From Lachnospiraceae bacterium (GTDB lineage Bacteria; Bacillota; Clostridia; Lachnospirales; Lachnospiraceae): a stretch of 39,883 bases of DNA. Position numbers and translations under genes: made by a program. The notes beneath the pieces were generated by a model. It ran no database searches and was not told where the DNA came from. It was given only the letters and a program-made list of their open reading frames with translations. Positions 15,540 to 23,982 of the stretch are shown piece after piece. Position 1 is the first letter of the stretch; each line of letters opens with the position of its first letter. The stretch spans positions 1-39,883 of the forward strand of contig JAAUZI010000019.1 of the NCBI GenBank assembly GCA_014804645.1, in the 5' to 3' direction.

Positions 15540-17321
15540 TCAGGCGATATCCTCCATCTGCGCCGTATACAGCCTGTAATAATACCCCTTCTTTGCCATC
15601 AGTTCCTCGTGGGTGCCGCACTCCATGATACCGCCCTGGTCGATATACATGATCTTGTCGCAGTTCTTGATAGTGGACAACCGGTGAGCGATGATAAAGG
15701 AAGTCCTGCCCTGGAGCATGGCGTTCAGCCCCTGCTGCAGCGCCCGCTCAGTCTGTACGTCAATGCTGGAAGTCGCCTCGTCCAACACCAGGATAGAGGG
15801 GTCCGACAGCAGAGTCCGGGCAAAGGAAATCAACTGTTTCTGCCCTTGAGAAAGCAGAGAACCGCGCTCCTTTACCTCCGTCTGATAGCCATCCTGCATG
15901 CGGCTGATAAAAGCGTCCGCACACACCGTCTGGCTGGCCCGCCTTATCTCCTCCATGGTGGCGTCCAGCTTGCCATAGCGGATATTGTCCTCGATGGTGC
16001 CGGAGAAGATAAAGCTGTCCTGCAGCATAATACCCATCTGGGAGCGCAAAGACTCCAGCGTCACCTGGGAGATATCCTGCCCATCGATCAGAACCCGCCC
16101 ACTGTTCACATTGTAAAACCGGGAAACCAGATTCACAATGGTACTCTTTCCGGCGCCTGTAGGCCCCACCAGCGCCACACTCTCGCCCAGCTCCACGGTA
16201 AAGGACAGATCCTCCAGCACATTCTTGCCCTCCTCGTAGGCAAAGGTCACATGATCAAAAGTCACCTGGCCCCTGATGGGCGGCATCTGCACCGCATCCT
16301 CCGCATCCGCCACCGTCACCGGCTCATCCATGGTCTCAAAGATACGCTCCAGATACGCGATATTGTTGATAAAATTGTTAAAAATATTTCCCAGGTTCAT
16401 AATGGGCTGCCAGAATCTGGCTGCGTAGGAGGTGATGGCTACGATTACGCCCAGTTTCACATTTTCCGGTCCCATGACCAGCAGACCCACAATAAACACC
16501 GCCGCTCTGACCCACACGGAGATATTGTCGATGCCGGGCCACACCAGATTGCTGAACTTTGCCGCCTGCATCCATGCGCTTCGGCAGCGGTCGGACAGAA
16601 TACCAAAAGTCTCGGCGTTCTCGTCCTCTCTGACAAAAATCTGAGTGATTCTGGCCCCTACAATGTTTTCCTGCAAGTAGGCATTCAGGTTGGAATTCTT
16701 GTTGGATACCTGCTGCCACGCCTTTCTCTGGCGTTTCTTGATATATAGCAGAAATACAGCCAGCACCGGCACGCCCGCCAGCACCACCAGAGACAGTTTC
16801 ACGTCCACCAGAAACATGAAAATCACAATAAAGATCAGATTCAATATCTCTAGCACCACATTGATCAGTCCGTTGGAGAGCATGTCGGACACGGAGTTTA
16901 CATAGTTTACCACACGTATCAGAATCTTGCCGTGAGGTCTGTCGTCGTAGTACTGAAAGGGAAGTTTCTGCAAATGCGCAAACAGGTCCCTGCGAATATC
17001 AAAGATAATGCCCTGTCCCACCCGTACCATAATCCGGGAGCGGACGGTGGTAAAGAGGACGCTGACCGCATAGGTGCCCAGCAGCACCAGCACCAAGGTC
17101 ACCAGCATGCGCATATCCTTGTCCGGAATCGCCTCATCCAACGCCTTCTGGGTCAGCATCGGTCCAAACAACGCCGTAACGCCGCCGATGGCACTGAGGC
17201 TCAGGGCCAGTATCATTTTTCCCAGATATTTCTTAATGTAGACGGATGCCCGCATCAGATGGTGGAAGTCAAAGGGTGTTTCCAGCACCTCGTCCTCCCG
17301 GTAAGTATTTCTCCTTGCCAT
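15540..17321 (-). CDS. ABC exporter subunit, catalytic-Glu half of a heterodimer
   Basis: 593 residues with six predicted membrane segments, then an ATPase domain. Walker A GPTGAGKST, Q-loop MLQDSFIF, Walker B with Glu (ILVLDEATSSID), switch His (IIAHRLS). The signature is LSQGQ rather than LSGGQ. Its partner at 17324-19096 has a normal LSGGQ but Asp for the catalytic Glu. Together they form one consensus and one degenerate ATP site, as in known heterodimeric exporters such as BmrCD and TM287/288. The start lies two bases after the partner's stop. Likely multidrug or lipid/peptide export; substrate unknown. Confidence 0.93.
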   Translation of the reverse strand: MARRNTYREDEVLETPFDFHHLMRASVYIKKYLGKMILALSLSAIGGVTALFGPMLTQKALDEAIPDKDMRMLVTLVLVLLGTYAVSVLFTTVRSRIMVRVGQGIIFDIRRDLFAHLQKLPFQYYDDRPHGKILIRVVNYVNSVSDMLSNGLINVVLEILNLIFIVIFMFLVDVKLSLVVLAGVPVLAVFLLYIKKRQRKAWQQVSNKNSNLNAYLQENIVGARITQIFVREDENAETFGILSDRCRSAWMQAAKFSNLVWPGIDNISVWVRAAVFIVGLLVMGPENVKLGVIVAITSYAARFWQPIMNLGNIFNNFINNIAYLERIFETMDEPVTVADAEDAVQMPPIRGQVTFDHVTFAYEEGKNVLEDLSFTVELGESVALVGPTGAGKSTIVNLVSRFYNVNSGRVLIDGQDISQVTLESLRSQMGIMLQDSFIFSGTIEDNIRYGKLDATMEEIRRASQTVCADAFISRMQDGYQTEVKERGSLLSQGQKQLISFARTLLSDPSILVLDEATSSIDVQTERALQQGLNAMLQGRTSFIIAHRLSTIKNCDKIMYIDQGGIMECGTHEELMAKKGYYYRLYTAQMEDIA

Positions 17322-17323
17322 CT

Positions 17324-19096
17324 CTACACCCCCTCTCCGGTCTGCAGCTGCACGACCTGATAATAGTAGCCCTTTTTCGCAATCAGCTCCTCATGAGTGC
17401 CGGATTCTGTAATCCGGCCGTCCTGGAGCACCAGGATCTTATCCGCATATTTCGTGGTGGAAATCCTCTGGGCAATTATGATCTTGGTGCAGGGGAAGTC
17501 CAGTTCATTCAGGCTGTGCTGAATCTGCTTTTCCGTCTCCATATCCACAGCGGAAGTGGTGTCATCCAGAATCAGAATCGCCGGGCGCACCGCCAAGGCC
17601 CTGGCCAGGGAAATGCGCTGTTTTTGTCCGCCGGAGAGACCCACCCCTCTCTCGCCCACAATGGTGTCGTATCCCTCGGGCATGCGGGCAATAAAGTCGG
17701 AGGCCGCCGAATATCTGGCAAATTTAACCACCTGATCCTGCGTGATATGGCTGTCGCCGAAGGCTATATTGCCGTCTATAGAATCGGAGTACAGCAGCAC
17801 ATCCTGGGTGGCCAGACCGATATTCCTCCTCAGCTGGTGCAGTTTCATATCCTGCACCGGAATACCATCCACCAGCACCTCTCCCTCCGTGGGTTCATAG
17901 AATCTGGGGATCAGCTGAATCAGGGAAGTCTTGCCGCAGCCGGTCTCCCCCATGATAGCTACAGTCTCCCCCGGCTGGGCCGTAAAACTCACATTGTGCA
18001 GAATAGGCAGTTTGCCGTCCGCATATTGAAAACTCACATCTCTAAACTCAATTTTGCCCTCAAACCGCTCCGGCCTGTCTATGGCGTCCGGCTTATCCAC
18101 AATCTCCGGCTCGGAGTAGTATATCTCCATGACCTTCTCGGAGGCGGCGGAAAATCGCTGAAATTCGTTCATAATATTGCCCAGCTGACGCATAGGGTTG
18201 GCAATGGCCCAGATCAGGCTGGAAAAGGCCACATATTGTCCCATGGAAATCTGCTCCCGAATCAGGAAAATACCACCCACCAAAAGCAGTACCACCGGCA
18301 TCAGATTGGCAAAGGATTCCACATAGGGGTAATAGGTCAGCCAGGTCAGCGCCGTCTTCTGGTTCGTCTGGGAGTAAGAGGTATTGCAGTCGCCAAACTT
18401 TTCTATCTCGTAATTCTCCCTTGCAAAAGCTTTCACCACCCGGTTGCCGGAGATATTCTCCTGTGCGATGGTGTTCATCTCCGCCAGCTTATCCCGCAGC
18501 GCCTTGTGCCGTGGCGCCACCTTATTTTTAAATAAGATGATGATGAGAAAAATAAAAGGCGCAATGGCAAACATGCACAGGGCCAGCCGCCAGTCCATGT
18601 AGAAAAAGTACACCGCCGTGGCGCCCATCAAGGCCAGGGACTCCACAATGGTGCGGATGACCCAGGCGATCATATGCCGCACCGCATCCAGGTCCCCGGT
18701 CATCCTGGTCATCAGATCGCCGGTGCGGTAGGTGGCATAAAAATGCATATCCTGCCGCTCGATCTTGTCAAACAGGTATGTACGAATCCTGTAGAGCGTC
18801 TTCTGGGAAACCACCTCGCCGCCCATACAGGACAGGTACACGATGGTCGTCCTCACAAAAGTCAACACCACCATGGCAATGAGCAGCTCCCAGAACAAAT
18901 CTCTTTTCGTGGCGAGGTTCTCCGCAGCCTGTTCCCCACTCAGGAACAAATCGATAATACTCTGTGACACATAGGGCACTGTCAGCTGCATCACACTGTA
19001 AATCACTGTTCCCACCAGGCTGGCCGCATACATCGCCCGATACCCTTTCATGTTTTCCCAAAGCCATGTAAGCTTGGGATTCCGTTTCTTTTTCAC
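17324..19096 (-). CDS. ABC exporter subunit, degenerate-site half of a heterodimer
   Basis: 590 residues, first gene of the pair. The membrane domain is followed by Walker A GETGCGKTS, signature LSGGQKQR and Walker B ILILDDTTSAVD. The catalytic Glu is Asp here, and the usual switch His is replaced by Gln (IIAQRIST). These changes mark the non-hydrolysing site of heterodimeric exporters, not decay. The start is GTG at 19096, following AAGGAGGAG. The upstream region is shared with the divergent ridA. Confidence 0.93.
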   Translation of the reverse strand: MKKKRNPKLTWLWENMKGYRAMYAASLVGTVIYSVMQLTVPYVSQSIIDLFLSGEQAAENLATKRDLFWELLIAMVVLTFVRTTIVYLSCMGGEVVSQKTLYRIRTYLFDKIERQDMHFYATYRTGDLMTRMTGDLDAVRHMIAWVIRTIVESLALMGATAVYFFYMDWRLALCMFAIAPFIFLIIILFKNKVAPRHKALRDKLAEMNTIAQENISGNRVVKAFARENYEIEKFGDCNTSYSQTNQKTALTWLTYYPYVESFANLMPVVLLLVGGIFLIREQISMGQYVAFSSLIWAIANPMRQLGNIMNEFQRFSAASEKVMEIYYSEPEIVDKPDAIDRPERFEGKIEFRDVSFQYADGKLPILHNVSFTAQPGETVAIMGETGCGKTSLIQLIPRFYEPTEGEVLVDGIPVQDMKLHQLRRNIGLATQDVLLYSDSIDGNIAFGDSHITQDQVVKFARYSAASDFIARMPEGYDTIVGERGVGLSGGQKQRISLARALAVRPAILILDDTTSAVDMETEKQIQHSLNELDFPCTKIIIAQRISTTKYADKILVLQDGRITESGTHEELIAKKGYYYQVVQLQTGEGV

Positions 19097-19223
19097 AGTA
19101 ATCTCCTCCTTGGCAGGTCGTGCTCTGCATCTCCTGCACTAATCATAGCTATTCTAGTCCCGGAGGCACTTATAGTAAATGTAAAAAATTGTAGTAAAGA
19201 TGTTTTTTTTTGCTCCACTGTGT

Positions 19224-19290
19224 TATACTGGAAAGGGTTCCCTATAGAGGGGATTCTGGAATATGCGAAACTTAAAATCAGGAGGATTAA
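19224..19290 (+). promoter_or_regulatory. ridA promoter and leader with partial structured element
   Basis: TATACT at 19224-19229 with a weak -35. The leader ends GGAATATGCGAAACTTAAAAT then CAGGAGGA (19257-19284), matching the 3' end of the leader family seen at asnS and ispE. The 5' arm is missing or degraded. Confidence 0.55.
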
Positions 19291-19293
19291 CCT

Positions 19294-19665
19294 ATGAAAC
19301 AGATTTCCACACCAAACGCTCCGGCAGCCATCGGCCCTTATTCTCAGGGCTTTGTTGTAAACGGACTGCTCTATACTTCCGGTCAGATTGCCCTTGACCC
19401 CGCCACCGGGGACGTGGTGGGCACCGCCATTGCCGAACAGGCCCATCAGGTCATGAAAAATCTAGGGGCTCTGCTGGAGGCGGCAGGCTCTTCCTATGAG
19501 AAGACTGTGAAGACCACCTGTTTTCTGGCGAACATGGATGATTTCGCCGCGTTTAACGAGGTCTATGGCCAGTATTTCACCGGCAAGCCCGCCCGCTCCT
19601 GCGTGGCTGTGAAAACTTTGCCCAAGAATGTGCTGTGTGAGGTGGAGTTGATTGCGGAGGTGTAA
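19294..19665 (+). CDS. ridA: RidA family 2-iminobutanoate/2-iminopropanoate deaminase
   Basis: 123 residues, the normal length. It hydrolyses reactive enamine/imine intermediates made by PLP enzymes such as threonine dehydratase, releasing the 2-oxoacid and ammonia. Family landmarks are present: IGPYSQGF near the N-terminus, [10 protein letters not shown], the conserved Arg in [12 protein letters not shown], and VELIAEV at the C-terminus. The ATG follows CAGGAGGATTAACCT. Divergent from the ABC exporter pair. A long palindrome follows 60 bases downstream. Confidence 0.93.
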   Translation: MKQISTPNAPAAIGPYSQGFVVNGLLYTSGQIALDPATGDVVGTAIAEQAHQVMKNLGALLEAAGSSYEKTVKTTCFLANMDDFAAFNEVYGQYFTGKPARSCVAVKTLPKNVLCEVELIAEV

Positions 19666-19724
19666 GCATACCTTCAAGGTTACAGATACGAATTTTTGAG
19701 TCTTTCTATAGTTAACGGCATTAG

Positions 19725-19790
19725 AAATTTCGTTTTTGGTCTTGCAAAAGCTTTCGTATATGGCTTTGGCAAGACCGGAAACAGAAATTT
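19725..19790. repeat. 66-bp imperfect palindrome after ridA
   Basis: The arms are AAATTTC and GAAATTT on the outside, GGTCTTGC and GCAAGACC in the middle, and AAAGC/GCTTT inside. The middle stem is perfect. It may act as a terminator or be a small palindromic repeat. No strong T-run follows. Confidence 0.6.
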
Positions 19791-19814
19791 GTTATGTCGT
19801 TTACTATAAAATGC

Positions 19815-19864
19815 TTGCATTATGGTTTCATATCTGCTATACTGTGTTCGTATCAGTCGATACG
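19815..19864 (+). promoter_or_regulatory. Promoter of the Rpn nuclease gene
   Basis: TTGCAT (19815-19820), 17 bases, TATACT (19838-19843). A palindrome CGTATC-AGTC-GATACG (19849-19864) covers the expected start point. The leader is about 200 bases. Confidence 0.65.
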
Positions 19865-19993
19865 GACACTATTCATTTTCTGGCGTTTTGCCGCTGATTT
19901 TCCGGACTGTTTTGTATGTTTTCAGGTGTATTTTTGTACCCTTTTTGCCCATGTGGTTCGCAGACCGCCCGGTAATCTGCCGAGACTGTCAGA

Positions 19994-20050
19994 CAGCATA
20001 TTCCCGCCCCGTGTATGGACAGAGAATATGCGGACTTTATACGAGGAGAC
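19994..20050 (+). repeat. rpn leader element, minimal form
   Basis: ACAGCATATTCCCG, a short spacer, GAATATGCGGACTTTATACG then AGGAG. Arms GCATATTC (19996-20003) and GAATATGC (20024-20031) pair perfectly. It keeps only the outer stem and the ribosome-site end of the family; the inner domain is absent. Confidence 0.7.
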
Positions 20051-20056
20051 TTGCCT

Positions 20057-21049
20057 ATGAATCATTCTGCAACCAAAACACCGGGTAAGGAGCCGCAATA
20101 CCTGCGGGCCACCGGACAACTGCCGCACCCCCTTACCAATGACTACATGTTCAAAGCCCTGTTACAAAAAAACGCGAATGTGCTGAAACACCTAATCTGT
20201 TCCCTGCTGCACCTACACTCGGAAGAGATAGAAAGCGTTGAGATCAGAAACCCCATTGTGCTGGGTGAGGCACTCACAGAAAACTATGACAGCAAAATAT
20301 TGGTGCTGGATATCAATGTGCTGCTGAACAATCAGACTCTTCTCAATCTGGAGATGCAGGTTATAGACTATGAAAACTGGCCGGAGAGAGCCATGACATA
20401 CCTGTGCCGCAATTTTGACCAGTTGTCCAGAGGAGAAGACTATATCAAGGTCAGGCCAACCATACATATCGGATTTCTGGATTTTACACTATTCCCAGAA
20501 CATCCTGAATTCTATGCTACTTATAAGATGATGAATGTGAAAAACCACCATATTTTTACTGACAAGATCGCCCTAAGTGTGGTAAACTTAAAACATATAG
20601 AACTGGCTACGCCAGAAGATCGGGAGTGGAAAACTGATTACTGGGCCTCTCTCTTCAAGGCTACCACATGGGAGGAACTTAAGATGCTAGCAAAGCAGAG
20701 TCCAATACTACAAGACGCAGTTGAAACCATATACGAGCTCACCGCTGATGAATCCATCCGTGAGCAGTGCAAAGCAAGGGAGAAACATATACGGGAGATG
20801 AATACAATACTAAGAGAACGTGAAATAGCAGTCCATGAAAAAAATTGGGCTGTTCAGGAGAAAGACAAGGCCGTTCAGGAGAAAGACAAGGCTGTTCAAA
20901 AATTAAACGACACTGTTCAAAAATTGAACGACACTGTCCGGGAGAAAGACGAGATTAACCAACAGTTAGCCCAGCAGGCAAGACAAATTGAACAATTGCT
21001 GCAGGAAAACAAGCGTTTGCGAAATCAGCAGACTTTCGGGGAGGCATAA
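20057..21049 (+). CDS. Rpn-family recombination-promoting nuclease / PD-(D/E)XK protein
   Basis: 330 residues from ATG 20057, chosen over an in-frame ATG at 20015 because GAGGAG lies 8 bases upstream and 20015 falls inside the leader element. The N-terminal 230 residues show the family pattern: LTNDYMFKALLQ at the start, the catalytic Asp strand ILVLDINVLL, and NLEMQV (ExQ in place of ExK). Relatives are DNA endonucleases linked to recombination and are often called transposases; no mobile element is visible here. The C-terminus is a coiled coil made of 7-residue repeats (259-300). Confidence 0.85.
   Translation: MNHSATKTPGKEPQYLRATGQLPHPLTNDYMFKALLQKNANVLKHLICSLLHLHSEEIESVEIRNPIVLGEALTENYDSKILVLDINVLLNNQTLLNLEMQVIDYENWPERAMTYLCRNFDQLSRGEDYIKVRPTIHIGFLDFTLFPEHPEFYATYKMMNVKNHHIFTDKIALSVVNLKHIELATPEDREWKTDYWASLFKATTWEELKMLAKQSPILQDAVETIYELTADESIREQCKAREKHIREMNTILREREIAVHEKNWAVQEKDKAVQEKDKAVQKLNDTVQKLNDTVREKDEINQQLAQQARQIEQLLQENKRLRNQQTFGEA
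20831..20956 (+). repeat. Six 21-bp tandem repeats inside the Rpn gene
   Basis: Units encode VHEKNWA, VQEKDKA, VQEKDKA, VQKLNDT, VQKLNDT and VREKDEI. Units 2-3 and 4-5 are nearly identical at base level, so recent in-frame duplication has lengthened the coiled coil by whole heptads. Confidence 0.9.
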
Positions 21050-21057
21050 GGCTGCCG

Positions 21058-21116
21058 CAAGGGCGGAGGACTTTAATGATTTCAGAATCCAAATGAAATA
21101 AGCAACCGCCCCCTTG
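21058..21116. terminator. Long hairpin between rpn and trkH
   Basis: CAAGGGCGG ... CCGCCCCCTTG (outer) with inner ATTTCA...TGAAAT. It lies between the two convergent stops and may serve both. It has no strong T-run. Confidence 0.45.
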
Positions 21117-21128
21117 ATGCGTCCCAGT

Positions 21129-22583
21129 CTATCTCTGCCTCCATGTACTCCGGGAGGACAGGATCAGAATCGGAAAGATCTCCAGTCTGCCCGCCAGCAT
21201 ATCCCATATCAGCACCAGCTTGGAAAAGATGCTGTAGGAGGCAAAATTACAGGTGGGGCCCACCGCCTCAAATCCCGGACCGATATTGTTAAAACACGCC
21301 AGAACGGCGGAGAGATTGGTAGTTATGGAAAAGCCGTCCACAGAGATCAACAGAAAGCTGACAATGATAATGATAAAATACGCCGCCACGTAGGTGTTGG
21401 TGTTGGCCAGCACTTTCTCGTCCACTGTCTGCCCGTTCATCCGTACCACCTGTACCCGTTGGGGACGGATAAGCTGACGAACGCTGCGCAGCATATTCTT
21501 CACCACCAACAGCGCTCTGCCACATTTGAATCCGCCGCCAGTGCTGCCCGCGCAGGCGCCGATAATCATCAGAACCAGCAGAATCGCCTTGGAAAACCCG
21601 GGCCACAGGTCAAAATCCGTGGTGGCATATCCCGTGGTCGTAATAACGCTGACCACCTGGAATGCCGCATGTCTCACCGTCTCCTCCAGCGTATCATAAA
21701 ATCCTCTCAGATTCCAGACGATCAGCAGGATGCTGGCCAGTATGACTCCCAGATACATCCGCAATTCTTCGTCCTTAAACACGCTTTTGATCTGCCGCAG
21801 GAGCAGCAGATAAAAGCAGCTGAAATTCACGCCGAACAGCAGCATAAATACGGTACAGACATTCTGGATATAGGGACTGTACCCGGCAATGCTGTCCGCC
21901 TTGATGCCGAATCCGCCTGTGCCTGCCGTGCCCATCGCCGTGCACACTGCGTCGAATACCGGCATACCGCCTATGAGCAGGAAGAACACATTCAACACGG
22001 TCAATACAATGTAGAGGATATATAAAATCTGTGCTGTCTGTTTCATTTTGGGCACCAGCTTGCCCACATTGGGTCCGGGGCTTTCCGCCCGCAGCAGATG
22101 CATGGTAAAACCGCTGCCGCCCTCGCCGCCCATGGGGATAGCCAGCAGGAACACCAGCACGCCCATGCCGCCCAGCCAGTGGCTGAAACTGCGCCAGTAC
22201 AGGAGTCCATAGGGCATCCCCTCTATCTGTTCCAGAATCGACGCCCCGGTGGTGGTAAAGCCGGAAACCATCTCAAACAGAGCATCCACATAGTTCGGGA
22301 TTGCACCCGTCAAAAAGAAGGGCAGACAGCCCAGCAGACTCATGATCAGCCAGCCCAGCCCCACGCACACCAGCCCTTCCTTGGCAAAGAAACTCTTTTT
22401 TGCCCTGCGGCACAGCAGCCTAAGCAGCATTCCCAGCCCCCACAGGATCACAATCGCAACGGCAAACCCCATAATGGAGCTGTGTTCCTTTCTGCACAGG
22501 CTGATAATCAACGCCGGCACCATGAATACGCTCTCCACTATCAGAAGCAGCCCGATAAATTTACCCATCATCTTGTAGTTCAT
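21129..22583 (-). CDS. trkH: Trk-type potassium uptake, membrane subunit
   Basis: 484 residues with many hydrophobic segments arranged as the four pore repeats of TrkH/KtrB proteins, with filter-like motifs such as TTTGASI, GTAGTGGFG, TTTGYATTD and NIGPGFEAVG. It moves K+ (with Na+ or H+) and is gated by cytosolic TrkA. The ATG at 22583 (MNYKMMGKF) is preferred. A TTG at 22595 is also in frame but sits almost on top of the GGAG ribosome site, so the exact start is uncertain. It follows trkA by a few bases in one operon. Confidence 0.93.
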   Translation of the reverse strand: MNYKMMGKFIGLLLIVESVFMVPALIISLCRKEHSSIMGFAVAIVILWGLGMLLRLLCRRAKKSFFAKEGLVCVGLGWLIMSLLGCLPFFLTGAIPNYVDALFEMVSGFTTTGASILEQIEGMPYGLLYWRSFSHWLGGMGVLVFLLAIPMGGEGGSGFTMHLLRAESPGPNVGKLVPKMKQTAQILYILYIVLTVLNVFFLLIGGMPVFDAVCTAMGTAGTGGFGIKADSIAGYSPYIQNVCTVFMLLFGVNFSCFYLLLLRQIKSVFKDEELRMYLGVILASILLIVWNLRGFYDTLEETVRHAAFQVVSVITTTGYATTDFDLWPGFSKAILLVLMIIGACAGSTGGGFKCGRALLVVKNMLRSVRQLIRPQRVQVVRMNGQTVDEKVLANTNTYVAAYFIIIIVSFLLISVDGFSITTNLSAVLACFNNIGPGFEAVGPTCNFASYSIFSKLVLIWDMLAGRLEIFPILILSSRSTWRQR

Positions 22584-22601
22584 TGTCGTTTCCAATCTCC
22601 G

Positions 22602-23960
22602 TTACTCAAAGATATCATTCAGCTGATAGATCACCCGGTCACCGTTGGTCACAATAATCACCGTATCCCCCTGGTTAAAAGAAGAATCACCGTTGGGAAT
22701 CTCCTGTTGAACGCCCTTGGTAATGCAGGCCACCAGCACATTTTTCTTGATCTTTAATTTTTTCAATGGCTCTCCGCAGTGCTGCGTGTTCTCATCCACC
22801 AGAAATTCCATGGCTTCCGCCTGGCCGTCAGCTATAGAGTAGACGGTCTTGGCCGCACCGGTCTGATTCTGCATGGCCCGCACATAGCGGACAATGATGT
22901 TACAGCACAGCTCCTTGGGACTGATGATACTGCCCAGAGACAGATTTTCCAGAATATTCTTATTACTCATGCGCCCCAGCTTGGTGATGATCTGTGGCAC
23001 GCCGCAGCTGCTGCCATAGAGAGAGATAATCATATTTAATTCGTCTATGCCGGTCAGCGTAGCCAGCGCGTCACAGGTTGAAATCCCCTCGCTCTCCAGT
23101 AATAGTTCGCTGCTGGCGTCTCCCTGGATGATGTTGGCGCCGGGCAGCATACTGGCCAATTCCACGCAGCGCTGAGGATCCTGCTCCACGATCTGTACCG
23201 CAATTCCGCTTTTCTCCAGCTGTTTTGCCAGATAGATAGTGACACGTCCGCCGCCGCACACCAGCACGCGCTTGACCTTGTGGGTGATAATCCCCAAATT
23301 GCGCAGCAGAACAGCCAGTTCGTTGCTGGGGGCTGTCACAAATATCCGGTCGCCCTCCCGCAGCACGAAATTACCGTCCGGAGCCACCGCCTTGCCTCCA
23401 CGCAAAACAGTACACACCAGAATTTTGCATTTAACAATGCTGTTCATATCATTCAGCGCCACATCGCAGAGCTTGCTCTGCTCGTTCAGTTTTAGTTCTA
23501 CGATCTCCACCCTGCCTCGGGCAAAGGTATCCCTTTTCAGGAAACCCGGGTATTTCAGCAGCCTGCTGATCTCTATCGCCGCCTGCCGCTCCGGGTTGAC
23601 CACCATTGACAACCCAAACATATCCCGCATCTTATATATCTGCTGTGTGTACTCCGGATTACGCACCCGGGCAATGGTATGGAGCCGTGGATTCATGGCG
23701 TGAGCCGTCATGCAGCACAGCAGATTGATCTCGTCTGCCCCCGTCATGGCAATGAGCAGATCCGCCTCCTTGACTCCCGCCTGTTTCAACACGTCCATGG
23801 TGGCGCAGTTCCCTTGTATCACCATGACGTCATAGCGGTCCTGTGTGTTCTCCAACACCTTGGAATTGGCGTCTATCAGCGTCAGGTCATGTCCCTCCAT
23901 GGCGAGCTGCCTGGTCAAAGTGGCCCCCATTTTGCCGTTTCCCGCAACGATTATATTCAC
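22602..23960 (-). CDS. trkA: Trk potassium uptake regulator TrkA
   Basis: 452 residues with two RCK units. Each has a Rossmann nucleotide-binding fold (MNIIVAGNGKMG... and KRVLVCGGGRVT...) followed by a TrkA-C domain. It binds NAD(H)/ATP and gates TrkH from the cytosolic side. The second glycine motif (CGGGRVTIYLA) is intact. Start is GTG at 23960, 8 bases after GGAGGA. It lies 22 bases after the GH4 gene and just before trkH, so all three probably share a transcript. Confidence 0.95.
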   Translation of the reverse strand: MNIIVAGNGKMGATLTRQLAMEGHDLTLIDANSKVLENTQDRYDVMVIQGNCATMDVLKQAGVKEADLLIAMTGADEINLLCCMTAHAMNPRLHTIARVRNPEYTQQIYKMRDMFGLSMVVNPERQAAIEISRLLKYPGFLKRDTFARGRVEIVELKLNEQSKLCDVALNDMNSIVKCKILVCTVLRGGKAVAPDGNFVLREGDRIFVTAPSNELAVLLRNLGIITHKVKRVLVCGGGRVTIYLAKQLEKSGIAVQIVEQDPQRCVELASMLPGANIIQGDASSELLLESEGISTCDALATLTGIDELNMIISLYGSSCGVPQIITKLGRMSNKNILENLSLGSIISPKELCCNIIVRYVRAMQNQTGAAKTVYSIADGQAEAMEFLVDENTQHCGEPLKKLKIKKNVLVACITKGVQQEIPNGDSSFNQGDTVIIVTNGDRVIYQLNDIFE

Positions 23961-23982
23961 AACCGCATTCCTCCTGTTCTCT

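Noticed and set aside
20015..20056. Earlier ATG for the Rpn gene
   Set aside because: It lies inside the leader element without a ribosome site, while ATG 20057 has GAGGAG.
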